A stretch of 43,795 nucleotides of DNA. Source: Planctomycetota bacterium (lineage in GTDB: Bacteria > Planctomycetota > Brocadiia > JAADGH01). The position numbers and the translations under genes were made by a program. How positions within the stretch are numbered: position 1 is the stretch's first letter; every line of letters begins with the position of its first letter. The notes beneath the pieces were generated by a model, which worked only from the letters and a program-made list of their open reading frames with translations, made no database searches and was not told the origin of the DNA. This document shows positions 1-7,245 of this stretch, in pieces. The DNA lies in contig JAADGH010000092.1 in NCBI GenBank assembly GCA_013152475.1, forward strand, positions 1,860 through 45,654, in the 5' to 3' direction.

Positions 1-1020
1 CCGTACGGGTTCCCGTCTCTGCTCGTCAACGGCAAGCATACGCTGCCGGCCAAGGCGAACGACCTCGACCCTGGGCAATGGGCGTGGCCGAAAGATCCCC
101 GGAACAAGAAACAGGGCACGCTCCGTTTTCGTCCCGAGCCGGGCAAGACACCTGCCGACTACAAACTGGAAGCGACGCTCGAAGTCTCCGGCCTTCGTGT
201 GGCATCTTCGAGTTACATTGTTGTGAAAAACCTGATCAGCGAATGGAACTCCAATGATGGCTTCAACATCCACGGCGATTGCCGGGGCATCTACTGCGAG
301 AACATCGAAGCCCGCTTCAACGGCGACGACGGCTTCAGTATCCATGAGGCCATTGAGGCCGTCGTGCGCAACGGGCATTTTCACCACAACGGGTCCGGCA
401 TTGAGGACGTGAACCTGTCGAGGTCGTTCTATTCGGGAATTCGTGTTCACGACAATCATCGGCTCGGCGTCCTGTTCATTGGCGCGTTCCACAGCGCCGT
501 CGATGCCGTGGTGCATGACAATCCCTACAACTTCAAGTTCACCCCCGGTGTGACGAAACACCTGGTCGGGGGGCCGGAGAGCCCGATCCGGGATACGTCG
601 ATCTACCTGCAGAACGTAGTTGCCTGGGGCGGGAACTATGGCGTCCAGGCCACCGGCGGCGCGCGGGTGATGATCGCGAACTCGATCTTCACGAACTCGA
701 AAATCGGCATCGAGATGGCGGGCGGCAGCCGGGTCCATCTGACGAAGAGCATCGTGGCGAATTGCACGGATGCGGAGGCCCGATGCAGGGGCGAGGAATT
801 CTTCGGCGATTACAACATCTACTTTCCCGGCCGATTCATTGTCGGCGATCGGAAATTCACGCCGGAGCAGTGGGATGACTTCCGCAAGGCCGTGGGCCAC
901 AACGAGAACTCGCTGCTCCAGGACCCGAAGCTCTCTGCGGATTTCCAGTTGACCGACGAGTCCCTCAAGAAGCTCGGGAGGCACACGATCGGGCCAACCG
1001 CGATCTATCCTATGGAGTAG
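1..1020 (+). CDS. Right-handed parallel beta-helix protein (5' partial)
   Basis: The frame is open from base 1 to the TAG at 1018-1020, so the gene begins left of the window and at least 339 codons are present. The visible part has short repeats typical of pectate-lyase-like parallel beta-helix proteins: turns such as NDGFNIHGDCRGIYCENIEA and NGDDGFSIHEAIEAVVRNG alternate G-, D- and N-rich corners with short hydrophobic strands, and a later turn reads GVQATGGARVMIANSIFTNS. This fold is usual in secreted polysaccharide lyases and hydrolases and in large surface proteins. No catalytic site can be assigned and the N-terminus (signal peptide) is outside the window. A GTG at 199 could act as a start, but the upstream frame has coherent protein sequence, so an internal start is unlikely. 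The 3' end overlaps the convergent acetamidase gene by 11 bp. Confidence 0.8.
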   Translation, partial: PYGFPSLLVNGKHTLPAKANDLDPGQWAWPKDPRNKKQGTLRFRPEPGKTPADYKLEATLEVSGLRVASSSYIVVKNLISEWNSNDGFNIHGDCRGIYCENIEARFNGDDGFSIHEAIEAVVRNGHFHHNGSGIEDVNLSRSFYSGIRVHDNHRLGVLFIGAFHSAVDAVVHDNPYNFKFTPGVTKHLVGGPESPIRDTSIYLQNVVAWGGNYGVQATGGARVMIANSIFTNSKIGIEMAGGSRVHLTKSIVANCTDAEARCRGEEFFGDYNIYFPGRFIVGDRKFTPEQWDDFRKAVGHNENSLLQDPKLSADFQLTDESLKKLGRHTIGPTAIYPME

Positions 1021-1921
1021 GGCTCGGCAGGTATTTTTTCGCCACCTTCGCGATGTAGGTGAACGTCGGATTGACGAACTGCGTCACGCGCGCTTCGAGG
1101 ACTTGGCCGAGGAGCATGTAGGCCTCGCCCCGGTCCATGCCATACTCGTCCTCCAGCCACAGGATCATCTGCTCCAGCGCGATCCGGAACGCGTCCTCGG
1201 CGGGACGTGCCATACCGACGGCCATAATGTGCGTGTCGTTTGTGATACGCGGCCAGGTCATGGATTTTGGTTTGGGTGACAACTCGCAGGACAGGCGCAC
1301 GGTTCCCTCCGTCTCGATCCCGCCGGCGCCGCAGACCTCGCCGTCGCCCTGGATGGCGTGCATGTCGCCGACATGCAGAAGCGCCCCGGGTACGTCGATG
1401 GGCAAGTGCACGGCGGCGCCTTTCGTGATCTCCGGCACGTCGAAGTTTCCACCCCATTCGCCGCCCCAGTTGTTTCGCCAGCGTTCCCGTGCGGGCGCCA
1501 CCCCGACGAAGCCGACCATCGGCGCGACAGGCAATTGCAGTTCGTCACTCCAGATGATTTTTCCATCCTTGATATCGACCAGTTTCTCGACGTGACCGAT
1601 GCCGCTCGCTCCCAGCCAGCCGGGCATGGCGCCCGTGCTTCCGCTAAAGCGGGTGTAGCCGACCTCGGCCAGCTCGATCTCCCCCACATGCACCGTCAGC
1701 ATGTCGCCGGGCTTGGCCCCGTCAACGTAGATGCACCCGCTGCTCGGGTTGCCGCTGATGAGTTTTCTCCGCAACTCCTCCCCTTGTGGATGAGTGTCCA
1801 ACCACGGGCCGGCGTTCATCTGCGTCTCGACGATGAACTCCTCGCCGGGGTCAACGTGCAACGTCGGCTCATTGTCGCGACCTGTCTCGAAGTAGAGGAC
1901 GTCTTTACGTTGTGTTTTCAT
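1010..1921 (-). CDS. Acetamidase/formamidase family protein
   Basis: This 303-residue protein matches the FmdA/AmdA family, which hydrolyses short-chain amides such as formamide or acetamide to the acid and ammonia. Family hallmarks are visible: the core pattern GCIYVDGAKPGDMLTVHVGE, the segment HAIQGDGEVCGAGGIETEGT that shapes the active site, and a C-terminal EAYMLLGQVLEARVTQFVNP. The start is placed at the ATG at 1921 because GAGGTG lies 5 to 6 bases upstream; a longer frame to 1978 adds only basic, unconserved residues. Length is normal for short members of the family. There is no signal peptide, so it is expected in the cytoplasm. Its 3' end overlaps the convergent beta-helix gene by 11 bp, and it follows the DUF2961 gene on the same strand after about 150 bp. 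The actual amide substrate cannot be read from the sequence. Confidence 0.88.
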   Translation of the reverse strand: MKTQRKDVLYFETGRDNEPTLHVDPGEEFIVETQMNAGPWLDTHPQGEELRRKLISGNPSSGCIYVDGAKPGDMLTVHVGEIELAEVGYTRFSGSTGAMPGWLGASGIGHVEKLVDIKDGKIIWSDELQLPVAPMVGFVGVAPARERWRNNWGGEWGGNFDVPEITKGAAVHLPIDVPGALLHVGDMHAIQGDGEVCGAGGIETEGTVRLSCELSPKPKSMTWPRITNDTHIMAVGMARPAEDAFRIALEQMILWLEDEYGMDRGEAYMLLGQVLEARVTQFVNPTFTYIAKVAKKYLPSPTP

Positions 1922-2072
1922 GTAGCACCTCACTGCGGACCTCGCTCTGCCTCGCGGCCTCATTATCGTCGAGGGCATTCATTGCACAAGGCAGATCGGG
2001 CAGCGCATCTACTCGGCGCTGGAAGTCGATGGGCAAGAGCAGAACGGAGCGGCAGCCGCTGAGTAGGCCCGC

Positions 2073-3230
2073 TTAGCCTTGCTTTTTCGCCCACTCTTTC
2101 TTCATTTTCTTCATTTCCGCGTTCAGGACGATCTTTTTCTGGGGTGTCTGGTTCTTTTTGTCCATGATCCAGTCGCCGTCCTTTACGCGCATCACGGGGC
2201 GCCGCTTGGCCACGGGGAGAATGCCGAACTTCTTGTGCGGCTCGAGCTGATACCAGTAGGCGACGGACGAAACATCGTTCGCCAGATGGTTCCCGTGCCC
2301 GTGCTCGATGGTCACCTTGATCTCCCGCTTGAAGTGCACCGGGTTCGTCAGGTGGAACACATACGATGTCTGGTATCCCCCCGTATTGTGTTCGTAGATC
2401 GAGCTGCCGTTGAAGAGGAAGGCGTTCGGCTGCATCCCCCATGCCTGGTTCAGATAGTCTTCGCTGCCGGTGCCGTGGAGGTCGGGCGGCCACTTGTAGC
2501 CATCCACCCAGATCATGTCATCGCCCTCGCCCCACCATGTGCCCTGGAAGTTGGCGACGGACAGGTTGCAGCCGATGTAGTGCCCGCGTCCCTCGGCTTC
2601 GAGGATCAGATAGTTCGTATCCCAGGCCAGCTTTTCCTTGTTGGCGATGTTCGCTTCGGGTGTGTTCACGCGGATCTCGTGCCCCCAGCCGTCGGCGGGG
2701 TTTTCGCGGAGGAACTGGGCATGGAGGTAGGCCACGTCATCAGCGAGGGGTCTATCGTAACGCTCGTAGTCGATGTAAAAGTACTGCCCGTAAGGTTCTT
2801 TCCCTTCGTTGGTTACCTCGATTCTTGCCGAGCGGTTGAAGGGCATCTGCAGGTAGCAGTTCAGCGCGGCGTTGGCGCCGAAGTGATTGTGCCGTCCGCC
2901 GTGCGCTGAGGCGGTGAAGGGCAGCGACTGGAAGGAATTTACGATGCAATGGCCCAGGCAGAAGAAGTCGCCAAGCGGGACCCAAACGCTCGGGTTCTTC
3001 TCGCCGTCCCAGTATATCTTGAGTGCCACATCGCGGTAGATCCACTGTCCGCCCTGGGTCATCCAGATGTGCGTGATGGAGCCGGGTCCTTTCAGATCGG
3101 CCAGCACCTTCGTCTCGCCCGGTGCGATTCTCCAGTTGTCCGCGTTCCTCCCGCTCACATCCCACGACGACGCGCGCAGCGTCCGGGCGTTACTCACGCG
3201 CGTCAGCGAGCTCAGCAGTCCGGTGCCCAT
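2073..3230 (-). CDS. DUF2961 / GH172-type glycoside hydrolase-like protein
   Basis: This 385-residue protein has the features of the DUF2961 family, now linked to glycoside hydrolase family 172 (difructose anhydride and arabinofuranoside active enzymes). Visible motifs are GPGSITHIWMT near the N-terminus, VWVPLGDFFCLGH, NCYLQMPFNRSARIEVTNEG, WWGEGDDMIWVDG and GTGSEDYLNQAWG; acidic residues in the last two fit the family's catalytic pocket. The ATG at 3230 is chosen because GGAGGGAG sits just upstream; a TTG at 3245 lies before that site. No signal peptide is seen, so a cytoplasmic place is inferred. The C-terminus ends in a Lys-rich tail. It follows the PepSY gene by 27 bp and is probably co-transcribed with it from the promoter at 3830-3859. 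The precise glycoside is unknown; lone GH172 domains usually act as oligomers. Confidence 0.85.
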   Translation of the reverse strand: MGTGLLSSLTRVSNARTLRASSWDVSGRNADNWRIAPGETKVLADLKGPGSITHIWMTQGGQWIYRDVALKIYWDGEKNPSVWVPLGDFFCLGHCIVNSFQSLPFTASAHGGRHNHFGANAALNCYLQMPFNRSARIEVTNEGKEPYGQYFYIDYERYDRPLADDVAYLHAQFLRENPADGWGHEIRVNTPEANIANKEKLAWDTNYLILEAEGRGHYIGCNLSVANFQGTWWGEGDDMIWVDGYKWPPDLHGTGSEDYLNQAWGMQPNAFLFNGSSIYEHNTGGYQTSYVFHLTNPVHFKREIKVTIEHGHGNHLANDVSSVAYWYQLEPHKKFGILPVAKRRPVMRVKDGDWIMDKKNQTPQKKIVLNAEMKKMKKEWAKKQG

Positions 3231-3257
3231 CGATTCTCCCTCCAAGAGCAGTGTTTC

Positions 3258-3782
3258 TCAGTCGTCTTCGATCTTTGTTACCTGCCCCGTACTGGAGTTG
3301 ACCTTGACCTCTTTCACCTTGCCTTCGCTGTAGATGTCCACCTCAAACTTGGGTGTGCCCATCGCGTCGGTCAGATCGACGTCAATCACCTGGCCGGGCA
3401 CCTTCTCCAGAGCGATTTCCATTGCCTGCGCGATGGTTGTTTTCATCCGATTCCACTTGTACAGACCGAAGCGCAGATCGGCGTGGTCGGATTGCTTCAC
3501 GATCTTGCCATTCTCGCACCCGACGTCCACTGTGTGCCGCCGGCCGAGCTTGCAGATGTGAACCTCATAGACCGCGATACCGCCCTCGATCTCCACTTCC
3601 ATCTCGTAGGCCACCGCCCCCTCGCCCACGGCCTTGAGGGCGATTTCCACCGCCTGCATGGGCGTCACCTTCGCCGTCTTCACCGCCGCCGCACACGCCG
3701 CTGCATCATCACCATCGGCGACGAGTACCGTGCCTGCCAGGAAAACCGAGAACGCCGCCAGTGCTATCATTCCATTCCTCAT
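3258..3782 (-). CDS. Secreted tandem PepSY-domain protein
   Basis: The product is a 174-residue exported protein. A short basic start followed by a hydrophobic stretch (MIALAAFSVFLAGTVLVADG) is a signal peptide. Two PepSY-type repeats follow: one begins VTPMQAVEIALKAVGEGAV and continues to GRRHTVDVGCENGKIV, the second begins TTIAQAMEIALEKVPGQVID and ends EVKVNSSTGQVTKIEDD. PepSY domains are small alpha/beta modules often found in the propeptides of secreted peptidases and thought to restrain protease activity; stand-alone pairs like this occur widely with unknown role. The ATG at 3782 is favoured because GGAGG lies 5 bases upstream; the ATG immediately before it (3785) is the alternative. A promoter with TTGACA and TAGATA lies about 50 bp upstream. 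It is the first gene of a run with the DUF2961 gene. Confidence 0.8.
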   Translation of the reverse strand: MRNGMIALAAFSVFLAGTVLVADGDDAAACAAAVKTAKVTPMQAVEIALKAVGEGAVAYEMEVEIEGGIAVYEVHICKLGRRHTVDVGCENGKIVKQSDHADLRFGLYKWNRMKTTIAQAMEIALEKVPGQVIDVDLTDAMGTPKFEVDIYSEGKVKEVKVNSSTGQVTKIEDD

Positions 3783-3829
3783 CATCGCCTCCTTCGTTTG
3801 ACATGACATCATGATCCAACTCCTCAGGC

Positions 3830-3859
3830 TATCTAAACATGCCGACTCACCGATGTCAA
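3830..3859 (-). promoter_or_regulatory. Sigma-70 type promoter for the PepSY/DUF2961 genes
   Basis: On the minus strand TTGACA (3859-3854) is followed by an 18-base spacer and TAGATA (3835-3830). The expected start of transcription is about 45 bases before the PepSY start codon. It lies back to back with the promoter at 3926-3953, so one regulator bound between could control both directions. Confidence 0.55.
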
Positions 3860-3925
3860 CCGATTTCGGCGCGTGAGCGGGGGAGAAGAGGGAGATTGGC
3901 AGATTGTGGGGTGCAAATTTTCTCC

Positions 3926-3953
3926 TTGACAATGCAGTGGCATGGGGTAAACT
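3926..3953 (+). promoter_or_regulatory. Sigma-70 type promoter for the glycyl radical enzyme gene
   Basis: TTGACA at 3926-3931 is followed by a 16-base spacer and TAAACT at 3948-3953. Transcription would start near 3960, leaving an untranslated leader of about 80 bases before the GTG at 4043. The full consensus minus-35 box makes this one of the better promoters in the window. Confidence 0.55.
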
Positions 3954-4042
3954 TTGGAGAGCTGGTCATATGAGCATATAAGGCGCGATAGAGTGGACTG
4001 ATGATGCTCTAAACGGCTTTGGACGGTTGCTGGGAGTGTGCG

Positions 4043-6355
4043 GTGAGCATTGCAGAGAGGAACATTCGGCTGTCGGAGAGGGTGTTGGCCTTGAGACAGG
4101 TGGCCATCGACAAGACGGATGATCTGTCGCCGCATCGAGCGCCGATCGTGTGCGAAGTGTACCGGGACAATCCGTCGGACCCGCTGCTGATCCTGAAGGC
4201 CAAGGTGATGGCGGCGGTGCTGCGCCGCTTTCCCGTGGTGATCCATCCCAACGAGATTATCGTGGGAGAGGGAATCGCCGAGGCGATGACGCAGTGGGGC
4301 TTCCCCGAATTCTGGGGCGACACGCATGAGCCGCGGTCGAAGAGGATCGAGGCGCTGGCGCTCGACGACGATCTGAAGGCCCGCCTACAGGAGACAAGCC
4401 GCGAGTGGGACCGCGTCCGGCGACCGATGGGGGTTCAGCGGTTTATCGCGGAGCCTTACGGGGACGAGATCGACGCCGGCGTCTTTTTCGGGTCGGGCAA
4501 GTGCCGGAACCACAGCGTTCGCGATTTCCCCAAGCTGCTCCGCGTGGGATTTCGGGGGTTGCTCCAGGAGGTGGAGGAGGCCATCGCCGATCTGCCTGTG
4601 TCGGCGCCCGATGCCGGACCGCGACGTGTGTTCCTCGAAGCCGCGCGTATCGTCGCCGAGGCGGGATGTGAGTTTGGGAAGCGATACGCCGCCGAGGCGC
4701 GGCGCTTGGCGGAGGTCGAGAGCGACGAGACGCTGCGGGCCGAGTGGCTCGAGATCGCGGATGTTTGTGAGCGGGCGCCGGAACATCCTGCCCGCACGTT
4801 CCGCGAGGCGGTGCAGTCGCTCTGGTTCGGCCAGTTGATATCGGGCCTGGAGGATCAGATCAACGCCAACTCGCTCGGCCGCATCGACCAGTTCTTGTGG
4901 CCGTACCTGGAGGAGGACTTGAACGCCGGCCGGGTGGATGATGCGCAGGCCCGCGAGCTGATTGCACTGCTGTGGCTGAAGCTCTATCGACGATACGACG
5001 TGCAGCAGGCCGTGCTCGGCGGGCAGACGCGAAATGGCGACGACGCAACGAACCCGCTGACGTATATGATGTTGGACGTGACCGATGCGCTGGACATCAT
5101 CCGGTGCATGTCGATTCGCGTTCACAAGAACTCGCCGCGACAGCTCTTAGAGCGGGCGTTCCAAATCATTCGGAAGGGTGGGGGCATTCCATTCTTTTTC
5201 AATGACGAGGCCATCATCCCGGCGCTGACGGCCAAAGGCATCCCGATCGAGAACGCCCGGGACTATGCGGTGATCGGTTGTGTCGAGATCACTATACCGG
5301 GCAAGACGAATCCCCATGCCGTAAGCCACCAGATGAACCTGGCCAAGTGCTTCGAACTTGCCCTGTTCGATGGCAAGGACCCCGCCACCGGCAAGCAGCT
5401 TGGCCCGCGAACCGGCTGTCTGACCGACTTCGGGAGCGCCGCAGACGTGAAGGATGCCTACAAGAAGCAAGTGGAGTTTTTCGCTCAACATGCCGTTTCT
5501 GTGTCGAATGTGGGGGAGTATGCCGAGCGCGAGACATCCCCCTTCATCTACCGTTCCCTGCTGACAAGCGACTGCATCCAACGCGGCCGGGACATCACCG
5601 ACGGCGGGGCGATCTACAACTACCATAGCTGCTCCGCCATCGGCATCCCCAATGTGGCGGACAGTCTTGCGGCGATCGGCCATTTGGTATTCAGAGAGAA
5701 GCAGATCGGGCTGGGTGAGTTGGAGGAGTTGCTTCGGTCCAACTTCGACGGCCATGCCGAGCAGCAGCAAATGCTTTTCAAGCGCGCGCCGAAGTATGGC
5801 AACGATGACGATGAGGTCGATGCAATCGCCGCCGAGGTCGCCTCGCACTACTGCAACCTGATGGCGACCTTTCGGACGATGTGCGGCGGCGGCTTTCACG
5901 TCCACCTGTTTTCCTTCATTTGGCACGTGGCCCCCTTCGGCAAGGCGGTGGGGACGCTGCCGGACGGGCGGAGCGCGCAGGAGCCGCTGGCCTACAGCAT
6001 TTCGCCCATGCAGGGGCGGGATTTCAAGGGGCTGACGGCGCTCTTCAACTCGCTCATCAAGATGCCACATGACTTGGCGGCCGGCAGCAGCTCGGTGATC
6101 ATCGAGATCGATCCGGCGCTGTTCAGGGACGAAGGGTTCGGGAAGGTGGTGTCGCTATTCCGGAGCGCCGTAGCGCGGGGACTGGGGCAGGCGCAGTTCA
6201 ATGTGATCGATGCTGAGACACTGGAGAAGGCCCAGCGCGATCCGGACCGCTATCGCAACCTTGCGGTGCGGGTATCCGGGTTCAGCCAGAGGTTCTGCCT
6301 GCTGAACAAAGAGATGCAGGACCACATCATCCGGCGGACGAAGCACAAGGAGTGA
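4043..6355 (+). CDS. Glycyl radical enzyme (pyruvate formate-lyase-like, dehydratase/lyase class)
   Basis: The 770-residue product has the two hallmarks of glycyl radical enzymes: the thiyl-radical loop VIGCVE with Cys413, and the C-terminal radical loop RVSGFSQRF with Gly746, followed by the usual tail with QDHIIRRT. The Cys sits in a GCVE motif, in which the Glu acts as general base in choline lyase, diol dehydratase and related enzymes; true pyruvate formate-lyase has Cys-Cys here, so a dehydratase or lyase reaction is more likely. The PFL-like domain fills most of the chain and the length is normal. Start is the GTG at 4043, with GGGAG 6 bases before; a TTG at 4019 has no such site. The cofactor must be installed by a radical SAM activating enzyme, and none is encoded in this window. 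The enzyme is oxygen sensitive, which points to anaerobic life. The substrate is unknown; the sugar-related neighbours suggest a polyol or sugar-derived compound, but that is inference. Confidence 0.9.
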   Translation: MSIAERNIRLSERVLALRQVAIDKTDDLSPHRAPIVCEVYRDNPSDPLLILKAKVMAAVLRRFPVVIHPNEIIVGEGIAEAMTQWGFPEFWGDTHEPRSKRIEALALDDDLKARLQETSREWDRVRRPMGVQRFIAEPYGDEIDAGVFFGSGKCRNHSVRDFPKLLRVGFRGLLQEVEEAIADLPVSAPDAGPRRVFLEAARIVAEAGCEFGKRYAAEARRLAEVESDETLRAEWLEIADVCERAPEHPARTFREAVQSLWFGQLISGLEDQINANSLGRIDQFLWPYLEEDLNAGRVDDAQARELIALLWLKLYRRYDVQQAVLGGQTRNGDDATNPLTYMMLDVTDALDIIRCMSIRVHKNSPRQLLERAFQIIRKGGGIPFFFNDEAIIPALTAKGIPIENARDYAVIGCVEITIPGKTNPHAVSHQMNLAKCFELALFDGKDPATGKQLGPRTGCLTDFGSAADVKDAYKKQVEFFAQHAVSVSNVGEYAERETSPFIYRSLLTSDCIQRGRDITDGGAIYNYHSCSAIGIPNVADSLAAIGHLVFREKQIGLGELEELLRSNFDGHAEQQQMLFKRAPKYGNDDDEVDAIAAEVASHYCNLMATFRTMCGGGFHVHLFSFIWHVAPFGKAVGTLPDGRSAQEPLAYSISPMQGRDFKGLTALFNSLIKMPHDLAAGSSSVIIEIDPALFRDEGFGKVVSLFRSAVARGLGQAQFNVIDAETLEKAQRDPDRYRNLAVRVSGFSQRFCLLNKEMQDHIIRRTKHKE

Positions 6356-6357
6356 CG

Positions 6358-7233
6358 TCAGTTCTGTATCCGCCTTTCGACGAAGGCCTTGCTCTGCTTC
6401 AGGGCGTCGATGGCGTTCGGCTCTTCCAACTCAAAGGACAGCAGGTCGCGGTAGCCGATCTTGCGGAGTGTGTCGAAGAGGCGGGGGTAGTCCACGATCC
6501 CTGTTCCGACCATTCGGTGGTCGCGCCAGTCCTCGGCGCGGACGTCATGCAGGTGGAAGTGGACATTGCGGTCGCCCAGTATCTCGATGGTCTCGATCAG
6601 GCAGTCGTTGTATTTTTCTGCGGCGTCGGGTGTGCCGTAGCTCTCGGGCCTCACCTCATGGTCCTGGTAACCGCGGAAGTGACCGACGTCGATGGCGGCC
6701 CCGAAGTTCGTCCGGTCTACGTCAAAGATGAGGTGGGTGAAGTCCCTGATGGTGTTGGGGTATCCGGTCTCGACGCCCAGGAGCACATTCCTTTCTCCCG
6801 CGTGGTCGGCCAGCTCGCGGAAGGTATCGAGCATGAGCGGCCAGAAGTCCCGGCATGCCATTCCGGCGCGGGCGGCGGCGTGCACAACACCGACCGTTGC
6901 CCCAAGGAAGGCACACCCATCGATGCCGATCTTCAATTGCTGCCGACAGAAGGCCCGCATCTCCGGGTCGTAGGAGAAGAGGGGCAGCTCGAAGAAGGGC
7001 AGATGGACGGCGATGCGGTCGAAGACTCGTGTGATCCGGAAAAGGTTGTCTCTCTCCGCTTCCGTCATTCGGTTGAACCAGAAGCCGGCGAGTTGCCCTT
7101 GTGAGTGCCGAGCGCCGTCGAAGGCCAGTAATTCAATGGCGTGGAAGCCCAACTCCTTTGCCCGGTGGATTGCATCGCCGAGCGAGTGGTTGGGCAGGGA
7201 GGCGGTGTTCGTGCAGACTTGTCTTGCGTCCAT
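6358..7233 (-). CDS. Sugar phosphate isomerase/epimerase-like TIM barrel protein
   Basis: This 291-residue protein belongs to the xylose-isomerase-like / AP-endonuclease-2 TIM-barrel superfamily. Supporting signs are the N-terminal barrel strands (KELGFHAIELLAF, IAVHLPFFELPLFS), the glutamate at a strand end in VLLGVETGYPNT, the metal-ligand pattern FGAAIDVGHFRG, the strand VHFHLHDV and the late glutamate in LLSFELEEP. Such enzymes bind a divalent metal and isomerise or epimerise keto sugars or their relatives, but the superfamily also includes dehydratases and nucleases. No signal peptide is present. The ATG at 7233 is preceded directly by GGAGAGGG. The gene ends 2 bases from the convergent glycyl radical enzyme gene and begins 12 bases after the stop of the PHP-type hydrolase gene, so it is probably co-transcribed with the latter. 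Confidence 0.85.
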   Translation of the reverse strand: MDARQVCTNTASLPNHSLGDAIHRAKELGFHAIELLAFDGARHSQGQLAGFWFNRMTEAERDNLFRITRVFDRIAVHLPFFELPLFSYDPEMRAFCRQQLKIGIDGCAFLGATVGVVHAAARAGMACRDFWPLMLDTFRELADHAGERNVLLGVETGYPNTIRDFTHLIFDVDRTNFGAAIDVGHFRGYQDHEVRPESYGTPDAAEKYNDCLIETIEILGDRNVHFHLHDVRAEDWRDHRMVGTGIVDYPRLFDTLRKIGYRDLLSFELEEPNAIDALKQSKAFVERRIQN

Positions 7234-7245
7234 CCCTCTCCAGCT

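Noticed and set aside
4043..6355. Identification as true pyruvate formate-lyase
   Set aside because: Pyruvate formate-lyase has two adjacent Cys residues in the active loop. This protein has one Cys in GCVE, as in dehydratase and lyase members of the superfamily.
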